A stretch of 8,822 bases of DNA from Eubacterium sp. (GTDB lineage: Bacteria; Bacillota_A; Clostridia; Peptostreptococcales; Anaerovoracaceae), in NCBI GenBank assembly GCA_021769545.1, contig JAETSS010000041.1, positions 1-8,822 of the forward strand, written 5' to 3'. The stretch's first letter is position 1. Every line of letters begins with the position of its first letter. The translations under genes and the position numbers were made by a program. Positions 1 to 4,973 of the stretch are shown here, in pieces. The notes beneath the pieces are model-generated. The model saw only the letters and a program-made list of their open reading frames with translations. It searched no databases and had not been told where the DNA came from.

Positions 1-1
1 T

Positions 2-301
2 GGAAGCAGTCCTTTCAAAGTTTTCCTAACCGTGACCTTTCCGTTATCGGGCCCCGGTATAGTCAGTGGTATAATCCTGACATTTGCAAGGGCTCTGGGT
101 GAGTTCGGTGCTACCCTTATGCTGGCGGGAAACATTCCCGGAAAGACTCAGACCATACCGACCTCCATATACTATGCTGTGGTTACAGGTAAGGATGAAA
201 AGGCGTCTGCACTGGTTGCCATAATGGTATGCTTTAGCTTCGCACTGGTTTTCGGGCTGAACATGTGGCTGAAAAAAAGAAACAAAAAAGGCGGATTATA
301 A
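2..301 (+). CDS. modB: Molybdate ABC transporter permease ModB, C-terminal part (5' end outside window)
   Basis: Inner-membrane permease of a molybdate (possibly tungstate) importer; it forms the channel and docks on the ATPase encoded next. The reading frame is open from base 2, so about 99 residues of the C-terminal end are visible; the GTG at 32 is an internal Val, not a start. The visible part opens with the binding-protein-dependent permease loop (TFPLSGPGIVSGI, the conserved G-I-LP-type contact with the ATPase). It continues with the ModB-like stretch ARALGEFGATLMLAGN and the TQTIPTSIYYAV segment. A last hydrophobic helix (about ALVAIMVCFSFALVFGLNMW) is followed by a basic tail (KKRNKKGG), as expected for the cytoplasmic end. 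The stop at 299-301 is one base before the modC ATG, so the two are co-transcribed and probably translationally coupled. The substrate cannot be settled without the binding protein, which is not in view. Confidence 0.85.
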   Translation, partial: GSSPFKVFLTVTFPLSGPGIVSGIILTFARALGEFGATLMLAGNIPGKTQTIPTSIYYAVVTGKDEKASALVAIMVCFSFALVFGLNMWLKKRNKKGGL

Positions 302-302
302 A

Positions 303-962
303 ATGGGGATTTCTTTCAAACTGCTGAAAAAACTCAATTACTTCGATTTGGACGTCGAGCTTTGCATGGGAAACGAACTTCTTGTTATCGAAGGCGCTTC
401 AGGAGCCGGGAAAACCACCATACTCAACTGTCTTGCGGGCATCGTTGTTCCCGACGAAGGAACAATAACAATCGACAATAGAGTTGTTTTCAGTCATACT
501 GATAAAATAAATATCCCGGCGGAAAAAAGAAGGATAGGCTATCTTTTCCAGAACTATGCCCTGTTTCCCAATATGACGGTGAGAGGCAATGTTCTATATG
601 GATTGAAGAACAAAAAAGAATACAGAAGAAAGTCAACTAGAAAAGAACTGCTGGATTATGCAGATTACATAATGGAGACTCTGGGAATCGCTCACCTTGC
701 GTCAAAGAATTCCACTGCTATATCCGGCGGCGAAAAGCAGAGGGTAGCCCTGGCCAGAGCCATGGTGACAAAGCCGTCTCTCCTGCTGCTGGACGAGCCC
801 TTTTCCGCTCTCGACGAAAGCACAAAAAGCAGGATATACGATGAATTCATGGATTTCAAGGAGACTCTTAAGATCCCGACGATCTTGATAACCCACAACC
901 ATCGCGAAAGCGAGCTGTTTGCGGATAAAAACATATTTTTAAAGGAAGGCAGGATGATGTAA
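303..962 (+). CDS. modC: Molybdate ABC transporter ATP-binding protein ModC, short form
   Basis: ATPase that powers molybdate uptake with the upstream permease. The ABC motifs are complete over 219 residues: Walker A GASGAGKTT (31-39), Q-loop LFQNYALFP with Gln83, signature SGGEKQRVALARA (141-153), Walker B LLLLDEP (160-166), D-loop SALD (168-171) and switch His198 in ITHNH. The protein ends about 20 residues after the switch His. It therefore lacks the C-terminal TOBE/MOP molybdate-binding domain that makes E. coli ModC about 350 residues long. The ATG at 303 follows the modB stop by one base, with a purine-rich AAGGCGG just upstream inside modB. The stop TAA (960-962) directly abuts the ATG of the next gene. 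The catalytic domain alone could serve another oxyanion; the molybdate call rests on the ModB-like permease and the molybdopterin-binding neighbour. Confidence 0.82.
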   Translation: MGISFKLLKKLNYFDLDVELCMGNELLVIEGASGAGKTTILNCLAGIVVPDEGTITIDNRVVFSHTDKINIPAEKRRIGYLFQNYALFPNMTVRGNVLYGLKNKKEYRRKSTRKELLDYADYIMETLGIAHLASKNSTAISGGEKQRVALARAMVTKPSLLLLDEPFSALDESTKSRIYDEFMDFKETLKIPTILITHNHRESELFADKNIFLKEGRMM

Positions 963-1982
963 ATGAAAGAAGTAGCTGTAGAACAGGCTGTAGGAACAGT
1001 ATTGGCACATGACCTTACCCAGATAATCCCCGGGGAATATAAAGGGGCGAAATTCAAAAAGGGACATGTCATCACGGAAGAGGATATCCCCCTGCTTCTT
1101 TCCATGGGGAAAAGGCACTTGTTCGTTCTGGAAAAGGATGATACGGACGTTCACGAAAACGAGGCTGCTTACAGGATAGCTTCAAAGGCCGCAGGTAACG
1201 GCATCGAGCTTACAGAGCCTTCCGAAGGCAAGATCGAGCTCAGGGCGGCAGAAGGCGGTCTGCTGAAAATAGATCGCGACAGACTGTTCGAACTGGTCGC
1301 TCAGGATGAGATAATGTTTGCTACGATACATGATAATATCGTGGTGAGAAAGGGCGAAAAGCTGGCCGGAACGAGGATAATACCGCTGTTCGTTGCGGAA
1401 AAAGTGATGCAGAAGGCCGAGGCCGTCATCGCCGACAAGCCTATCATCGAAATTGTTCCGCTTAAAGAAATGAAGGTAGGCGTTGTCACCACGGGAAGCG
1501 AGGTGTATTCCGGTATCATCGAGGACGCCTTCGGTCCCGTTCTGGTGAGGAAATTCGGAGAGCTGGGCAGCAAGGTGGAAAAACAGCTTTTTGCAGATGA
1601 CGACGACGATATGATCGCGGACTGCATAAAACAGCTCATAGATGAAGGAATGGATATCATAGGTATAACAGGCGGAATGTCGGTGGACCCCGACGACAGA
1701 ACTCCTTCCGGCATCAGAAAGGCCGGCGGAGATGTCGTCAGCTACGGTGCTCCTGTCCTTCCGGGGGCTATGTTTATGCTGTCGTATATAGACGGTATCC
1801 CTGTAGTGGGTCTTCCGGGGTGTGTGATGTACAGCCGCACGAGCATCTTCGATCTGATCGTGCCGAGACTGCTGGCGGGTGAAAGGATAACGAAGCAGGA
1901 TATCAATAAGCTTGCAGTGGGCGGGCTTTGCCTCAACTGTGAGACTTGTACATATCCTGTATGCGGGTTTGGGAAGGCGTAG
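963..1982 (+). CDS. MoeA-like molybdopterin-binding protein with cysteine-rich C-terminus
   Basis: Cytoplasmic protein of 339 residues related to the MoeA/MogA family, which binds molybdopterin and inserts molybdenum. The N-terminal part (1-60: VEQAVGTVLAHDL, later GAKFKKGHVITEEDI) resembles the MoeA N-terminal region. The MoaB/Mog fold is about 171-305, with VGVVTTGSEVY (172-182), the GITGGMSVDPDDRTP ligand loop (234-248) and LPGCVMY (284-290). It is shorter than classical MoeA (about 400 residues) and ends in C323-x2-C326-x2-C329-x4-C334, a possible metal or Fe-S ligand set. The ATG follows the modC stop with no gap, so it belongs to the mod transcript. The stop codon TAG (1980-1982) overlaps an AGGAGG. 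It may act in cofactor synthesis, maturation of a molybdoenzyme, or sensing; the sequence does not decide. Confidence 0.8.
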   Translation: MKEVAVEQAVGTVLAHDLTQIIPGEYKGAKFKKGHVITEEDIPLLLSMGKRHLFVLEKDDTDVHENEAAYRIASKAAGNGIELTEPSEGKIELRAAEGGLLKIDRDRLFELVAQDEIMFATIHDNIVVRKGEKLAGTRIIPLFVAEKVMQKAEAVIADKPIIEIVPLKEMKVGVVTTGSEVYSGIIEDAFGPVLVRKFGELGSKVEKQLFADDDDDMIADCIKQLIDEGMDIIGITGGMSVDPDDRTPSGIRKAGGDVVSYGAPVLPGAMFMLSYIDGIPVVGLPGCVMYSRTSIFDLIVPRLLAGERITKQDINKLAVGGLCLNCETCTYPVCGFGKA

Positions 1983-1993
1983 GAGGAATTATG
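1981..1993 (+). other. Orphan ribosome binding site and start codon
   Basis: AGGAGG at 1981-1986 overlaps the TAG stop of the molybdopterin-binding gene and sits four bases before an ATG at 1991. This is an ideal translation start for a fourth gene in the mod transcript. The frame after it runs through the terminator hairpin and then antisense across the DUF2325 gene, and its translation resembles nothing I recognise. It is probably the remnant of a lost downstream gene or a short untracked peptide. Confidence 0.35.
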
Positions 1994-2024
1994 CCTCAAA
2001 TATCCGCCGATCATATGTGGAACG

Positions 2025-2075
2025 AAAAAGTATCCCTGAAATGCGATCTCGGATCGGACCTCAGGGATACTTTTT
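2025..2075. terminator. Bidirectional intrinsic terminator between mod genes and DUF2325
   Basis: Perfect 15-bp inverted repeat AAAAAGTATCCCTGA (2025-2039) and TCAGGGATACTTTTT (2061-2075). The 21-base loop contains a nested CGATC/GATCG stem (2044-2048 with 2052-2056). The T-run on one strand and the matching A-run on the other let it stop transcription from both sides. It lies 43 bases past the molybdopterin-binding gene and 23 bases past the convergent DUF2325 stop. Confidence 0.9.
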
Positions 2076-2097
2076 GTCATTTAATGCTTAACCTCGC

Positions 2098-2394
2098 TTA
2101 TGCATTCACGGGCTCGGCTCCATGCTGGCGCAGCACATTGGTCAACGCCGATGCGCTGCTGCTGTGCGCTCGGGCTATCTGTATGCTGTTCTTCTTAGCC
2201 TCGCTTACGGCGCTTTTTACCATCTTATGGGATACGGTATTTGTCAGTAATATCATGAGATCCGGCACTCCCAGATTCTTTTTGAAACCGCTTCTCTCTT
2301 TGACGAATACCTTGGCGCTGCAGCCGTGGCTTGCACATATTTCTTCATACTGTCGGACCATCCGTTCATGGCCTCCTATAATAACGACACTCAT
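2098..2394 (-). CDS. DUF2325 domain-containing protein
   Basis: Small 98-residue cytoplasmic protein matching the DUF2325 family over its whole length. It begins with the Rossmann-like start MSVVIIGGHERMVRQYEEIC, has PDLMILLTNTVSHKMVKSA in the middle and IARAHSSSASALTNVL towards the end, all family hallmarks. The biochemical role of the family is not established. GGH near the N-terminus, SHKM and the RAHSSSASAL segment are the most conserved-looking parts and could line a small-ligand site. The start at 2394 is supported by AAGGAGG (2402-2408, minus strand), seven bases upstream. It is convergent with the mod operon and has its own promoter near 2662-2690 with operator-like palindromes, so it is probably controlled independently. 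A link to metal or oxyanion homeostasis is only suggested by the neighbours. Confidence 0.85.
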   Translation of the reverse strand: MSVVIIGGHERMVRQYEEICASHGCSAKVFVKERSGFKKNLGVPDLMILLTNTVSHKMVKSAVSEAKKNSIQIARAHSSSASALTNVLRQHGAEPVNA

Positions 2395-2505
2395 TGCTGT
2401 TCCTCCTTTTTTAAGTGTAGCGGGCAGGCTTTGATGGCAGTTGCGGCCGTTGTTGGCCGGGAAGCTGCGGGCCTGTTCTTTGGGGTGATGGTTTATGTCC
2501 CTGTT

Positions 2506-2521
2506 GTTAGTTTTAACTAAC
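2506..2521. promoter_or_regulatory. Operator-like palindrome, copy 1
   Basis: GTTAGTTTTAACTAAC: 7-bp perfect arms (GTTAGTT/AACTAAC) around TT. It matches the core of the palindrome at 2637-2652 at 15 of 16 bases in the same orientation. Size and symmetry suit a dimeric repressor. TTAG...CTAA arms are reminiscent of metal-dependent DtxR-type boxes, but the regulator is not identified. Confidence 0.5.
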
Positions 2522-2575
2522 TCACTTGTTTAAATAAACGGGTATCAAACATACCCGTATGACGATCTCTCATCT

Positions 2576-2600
2576 GTGATGGCTCTTGGCATCACGTTTT
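2576..2600 (+). terminator. Terminator-like hairpin on the plus strand
   Basis: GTGATG (2576-2581) pairs with CATCAC (2590-2595), loop GCTCTTGG, followed by GTTTTTGTT. It reads as a weak intrinsic terminator on the plus strand, but no plus-strand gene precedes it. It may mark the end of an unseen small or antisense RNA, or only be part of the minus-strand leader. Confidence 0.3.
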
Positions 2601-2626
2601 TGTTAAATTTGTTGAATTGGATTTAG

Positions 2627-2662
2627 TATAGATGTGGTTAGTTTTAAATAACCACATCTATA
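2627..2662. promoter_or_regulatory. Operator-like palindrome, copy 2, over the DUF2325 start site
   Basis: Perfect 14-bp arms TATAGATGTGGTTA (2627-2640) and TAACCACATCTATA (2649-2662) around an 8-base loop. Its core GTTAGTTTTAAATAAC (2637-2652) differs from the 2506-2521 site at one base. It begins at the edge of the predicted -10 box and covers the expected +1, a typical repressor position. In RNA it would also form a stable 5' hairpin. It lies 58 bases past the Rpn gene stop but has no U-tract on either strand, so a terminator is less likely. Confidence 0.55.
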
Positions 2663-2690
2663 TATTACTACATATTTCTGTGAATGTCAA
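2662..2690 (-). promoter_or_regulatory. Predicted promoter of the DUF2325 gene
   Basis: On the minus strand TTGACA (2685-2690) is followed by 17 bases and TAATAT (2662-2667): a perfect -35, optimal spacing and a four-of-six -10. The start would fall near 2655, inside the palindrome at 2627-2662. A second -10-like TATACT lies at 2625-2630 but has no good -35. Confidence 0.6.
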
Positions 2691-2720
2691 TGCTTTTTAT
2701 TTGCTTCGACTGCTAATATA

Positions 2721-3566
2721 TCAACCTTTGGGAACCGCTTCGATTTCCTCCTTTGGGATTCCTGTAAGCTCTGCGATCTCTTCGTCTGAGAGCTTTTGCT
2801 TCATTTTGGCTATTATCTTCCGTTTTTCTATTTTGGCTTCTTTTCTGCCTTCACGTATGCCCATTTCCCAGCCTTCTTTTCTGCCGTCCTCTCTGTCATA
2901 TATCTTTTCTTCCCATGCGTTCATCAACTTCACCCCGATTTCTTCATTGGATCTGATGGATTCGATCTTTTCCTGCATTTTCCGGATCTTTTCACTCTCT
3001 GATCTATCGGCGATCTCTGATGTGGTATTCTCAAAATATTTCAGCAGCGAGATCAGCTCATCGCTCACTCCTTCGGCTACGGTACCTCTGGTGTTGAGGA
3101 ATATCGTCGTTATCCCATCCCCTAAAGGAAGGCTTGGGACTTCCGTACACATTTTCCTGAACGTGTACTTATAGCGTCCGTGACCGAAGGGGTCAAAGGG
3201 CATTATCATGATGACGAAGACCTCATTCAGCAGATTGTAGTCTACCGTTCCCGGTGGAAGCAGCTTGCTGTCGATGAGTCCATGGTACAGTCGTGTCCTC
3301 TTGGGAAGGTTTTTCGTGTTCCTGTTTTGGACCTCCGTATCGTAGATGGTATCGTCCGTATCCATTGCCCATACATCAAGCTTTACCTGTTTGCTCCATA
3401 GCGCGCCGCGGCTTTCCTTTTCAGTCTGTGGAAGATGCGCCAATACGATATCCTTTCCCAATATTATCTCAAGCAGCAGCTCCATGAACTCCGGGTCATC
3501 CGCAGCTTCGGCGAATAGAAATCTGTCGAGTAGATTCAGATCCTTCAGTGTCTTTTGTAATTTCAT
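2721..3566 (-). CDS. Rpn-family PD-(D/E)XK nuclease / putative transposase
   Basis: 281-residue intact member of the Rpn/PD-(D/E)XK 'transposase' family (recombination-promoting nuclease type). These proteins cut DNA, and some family members act in phage defence. The N-terminal DRFLFAEAADDPEFMELLLEIIL region is family-typical. The nuclease core is VKLDVWA with Asp64, then IYDTEVQNRN with Glu78 and Gln80, followed by KRTRLYHGLIDSKLL (89-103). The second half (about 185-281) is highly charged, probably coiled coil, with GRKEG/GIREGRKEAK repeats. It ends in KLSDEEIAELTGIPKEEIEAV, the helix pair common at the end of this family. AAAGGAG (3575-3581) lies eight bases before the ATG. No frameshift or stop interrupts it. 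AT-rich non-coding flanks and a private promoter suggest an acquired single-gene module. I see no terminal inverted repeats or target duplication. Confidence 0.85.
   Translation of the reverse strand: MKLQKTLKDLNLLDRFLFAEAADDPEFMELLLEIILGKDIVLAHLPQTEKESRGALWSKQVKLDVWAMDTDDTIYDTEVQNRNTKNLPKRTRLYHGLIDSKLLPPGTVDYNLLNEVFVIMIMPFDPFGHGRYKYTFRKMCTEVPSLPLGDGITTIFLNTRGTVAEGVSDELISLLKYFENTTSEIADRSESEKIRKMQEKIESIRSNEEIGVKLMNAWEEKIYDREDGRKEGWEMGIREGRKEAKIEKRKIIAKMKQKLSDEEIAELTGIPKEEIEAVPKG
2724..2924 (-). other. Possible internal start giving a 67-residue C-terminal Rpn product
   Basis: Met215 of the Rpn protein (codon at 2922-2924) is preceded on the minus strand by GGGGTGA and then AGTTG. GGGGTGA differs from the ideal GAGGTGA by one wobble position, at a near-optimal distance. 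The product would start MNAWEEKIYDRED and hold only the charged repeat and C-terminal helices. In E. coli, Rpn nucleases are known to be inhibited by small proteins made from internal starts. Applying that here is inference. A second, weaker candidate is Met235 (2862-2864). Confidence 0.4.
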
Positions 3567-3597
3567 TTATTATACTCCTTTCCCAATACTATTACAA

Positions 3598-3615
3598 TGA
3601 TCGATGCGTCGATCA
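3598..3615. promoter_or_regulatory. Palindrome in the Rpn gene 5' leader
   Basis: TGATCGATGCGTCGATCA: 7-bp perfect arms around TGCG, lying between the predicted start site (about 3636) and the ribosome binding site of the Rpn gene. It could be an operator or a short RNA hairpin. A second palindrome, AAATGTA-AAA-TACATTT, lies upstream of the promoter at 3687-3703. Confidence 0.4.
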
Positions 3616-3642
3616 ACAAATAGAAATATTTACCATATGGGC

Positions 3643-3671
3643 ATGATAACATATCAAGCGATAAATGTAAA
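3643..3671 (-). promoter_or_regulatory. Predicted promoter of the Rpn gene
   Basis: On the minus strand TTTACA (3666-3671), 17 bases, then TATCAT (3643-3648): each hexamer is close to consensus and the spacing is optimal. Transcription would start near 3636, about 70 bases before the ATG at 3566. Confidence 0.55.
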
Positions 3672-3714
3672 TATATAGCAGTAAATAAATGTAAAATACA
3701 TTTCCTCATTACAA

Positions 3715-3741
3715 AAGACCCGATCGCGACGATCGGGTCTT
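3715..3741 (-). terminator. Intrinsic terminator of the NlpC/P60 gene
   Basis: Perfect 12-bp arms AAGACCCGATCG (3715-3726) and CGATCGGGTCTT (3730-3741) with a three-base loop. On the minus strand it is followed by a short U-rich run (CTTTTGT). It lies about 40 bases past the NlpC/P60 stop and isolates that gene from the Rpn promoter. Confidence 0.85.
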
Positions 3742-3779
3742 GATTTCCATATATGAATTTATATAATATATTGTTTTGA

Positions 3780-4805
3780 TTACTCTATTATCCTTCTTAC
3801 TGCTATTATCGGACCGGAGCTCCTTGCTGATGATATGATTATACCTTTGCTTGGAGTCGATGCGTGAACGATATTGCCGCCGCCGATGTATATGCCTATA
3901 TGCCCTGAGTAGCAGATGAGATCGCCTGCCTTGGCTTCGCTGTATGAAACGCCTTTGCCGCAGTATGCCTGTGCATCTGCCGTTCTAGGAAGCGAGATAC
4001 CGAACTTTGCATATACGCTCTGTACGAAACCTGAACAATCGGCTCCGTTGGTGAGGCTCGTTCCGCCGTATTTGTAAGGATTGCCTACGAACTGTACCGC
4101 AAAGCTTGCTACCGAGGCTCCGTTGCCGCTGCCCATTACCTTGCCGCTGTAATCCGCTCTTACCGTATCCTTTGGCTTTTCCTTGGTGCCCTTGTATACA
4201 ACGGTGTTGACAGCTTCATTTACGAGAGCTGTATCGGTGACTTCCGATGTGAGGACCGTTCCGTTGACGCTGGTCACCTGATTGGTAACGATCTGGTCTC
4301 CGTCGCTGCCCTTGCTCTTTACCTTGCTGTCGCCCTTGTACATATCGTCGTTTTCTTCATACGTAGTTCCCGATTTGACAGCCTGCACTGAACCTATCTC
4401 GGCATTTATCGTTACCGAGAACAGCGGATCTTCCGTATTGTTCTGCTCCAGGATGTACTGCACAGCTTCCTCTTCGGTAAGCACTACCGGCGGTTCTTCA
4501 CCGCGTTTCAGATCTTTGGTGTCGGCAGTCAGCTTCTTGTCAACCGTTACCGAATTGACCTGTGCGCCGTCAGGCGTATATTCATCCATTACCGCCTCTA
4601 TGACCTTACCTGCCGTTTCGGAATCCTCCACCAGAAACAGCTCGTCATCTCCGGCTTTTACTGCGTATGGCTCTTCAACTTTGGAACCGTCTGCATATAC
4701 CGCATATGGCTTAGTCAGATTCAATGCTACTACCGAGGCAGCCGCAAGTACCACGACCAGCGCTATTATCAGCGGTTTTCTGCAATTCTTTAAATGTACG
4801 TTCAT
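3780..4805 (-). CDS. Membrane-anchored G5 and NlpC/P60 domain cell-wall hydrolase
   Basis: 341-residue exported peptidoglycan endopeptidase; NlpC/P60 enzymes cut stem peptides in the wall. The N-terminus has a short basic stretch (KNCRKP) and one hydrophobic helix (about 11-29), a signal anchor or signal peptide. Residues 32-130 form a wall-facing region starting YAVYADGSKVEEPYAV. A G5 domain follows (about 130-207, VTINAEIG to VVYKGT), then a short linker. NlpC/P60 covers about 229-341, with catalytic Cys257 in GADCSGFVQ, His302 in GHIGIYIG and His314 in NIVHAS, so the triad is intact. I chose the start at 4805 rather than the in-frame ATG at 4856: 4805 has GAGGG four bases upstream, whereas the 4856 ATG overlaps a TATAAT box and has no ribosome binding site. 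It has its own promoter and terminator and appears monocistronic. Confidence 0.88.
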   Translation of the reverse strand: MNVHLKNCRKPLIIALVVVLAAASVVALNLTKPYAVYADGSKVEEPYAVKAGDDELFLVEDSETAGKVIEAVMDEYTPDGAQVNSVTVDKKLTADTKDLKRGEEPPVVLTEEEAVQYILEQNNTEDPLFSVTINAEIGSVQAVKSGTTYEENDDMYKGDSKVKSKGSDGDQIVTNQVTSVNGTVLTSEVTDTALVNEAVNTVVYKGTKEKPKDTVRADYSGKVMGSGNGASVASFAVQFVGNPYKYGGTSLTNGADCSGFVQSVYAKFGISLPRTADAQAYCGKGVSYSEAKAGDLICYSGHIGIYIGGGNIVHASTPSKGIIISSARSSGPIIAVRRIIE

Positions 4806-4854
4806 AGTTCCCTCACAATCAAAACAATTATATTGGTTACAACATGACAGTAAC

Positions 4855-4860
4855 ATTATA
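4855..4860 (-). promoter_or_regulatory. Predicted -10 box of the NlpC/P60 gene
   Basis: A perfect minus-strand TATAAT lies about 50 bases before the chosen ATG; the matching -35 (TTTTAA, 17 bases upstream) is weak. A second TATAAT at 4827-4832 is an alternative. Upstream, CCTTTT-CTT-AAAAGG (4871-4885) forms a small hairpin of unknown role. Confidence 0.45.
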
Positions 4861-4941
4861 CAGGAATCGTCCTTTTCTTAAAAGGCGATGGCGGCCATCT
4901 TCACATAATCTTCAATTTATGTTCCCCGCAGAATATATGTT

Positions 4942-4967
4942 TAGCCGACGGGATATCCCGCCGGCTA
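4942..4967 (-). terminator. Hairpin after the aminotransferase, probable operon terminator
   Basis: TAGCCGACGGGAT (4942-4954) faces ATCCCGCCGGCTA (4955-4967). In minus-strand RNA the single mismatch becomes a G-U pair, giving a stable GC-rich stem starting seven bases past the aminotransferase stop. The following bases are A/U-rich without a true U-tract, so termination may be partial. Confidence 0.5.
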
Positions 4968-4973
4968 TGTATC

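Larger units (their letters stand above)
2395..2655 (-). other. Long, structured 5' leader of the DUF2325 gene
   Basis: About 260 bases separate the predicted transcription start from the DUF2325 ATG, with no credible coding frame. The leader contains a 14-bp-arm hairpin (2627-2662), a 6-bp hairpin (GTGATG/CATCAC, 2576-2595), an 8-bp hairpin ACGGGTAT-CAAAC-ATACCCGT (2538-2558), a 7-bp palindrome (2506-2521), and a GC-rich two-part stem (GCAG/CTGC around CGGCC/GGCCG, 2437-2468). I could not match it to a known riboswitch class by eye. Confidence 0.4.

Noticed and set aside
1946..2434. 162-codon plus-strand reading frame over the mod terminator and DUF2325
   Set aside because: It is antisense to a conserved DUF2325 gene and its translation has no family resemblance. 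Only its ribosome binding site and ATG at 1981-1993 were kept as a note.
2437..2600. Known riboswitch (molybdenum cofactor or metal-sensing class) in the DUF2325 leader
   Set aside because: Several hairpins are present but I could not match the conserved core of any known class; a covariance search would be needed.
2632..3174. 180-codon plus-strand reading frame opposite the Rpn gene
   Set aside because: A Phe/Ser/Ile-rich translation is typical of the complement of a charged gene; the minus strand gives a clear Rpn protein.
2627..3703. Insertion sequence ends around the Rpn gene
   Set aside because: Palindromes at 2627-2662 and 3687-3703 are unrelated in sequence and do not form a terminal inverted repeat pair; no target duplication seen.
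4806..4856. Upstream ATG adding 17 residues to the NlpC/P60 protein
   Set aside because: It overlaps a perfect TATAAT box, has no ribosome binding site and would place a Cys-rich polar stretch before the signal helix.
4282..4881. 199-codon plus-strand reading frame opposite the NlpC/P60 gene
   Set aside because: Low-complexity Ser/Thr-rich translation, antisense to an intact G5-NlpC/P60 gene with its own start and terminator.
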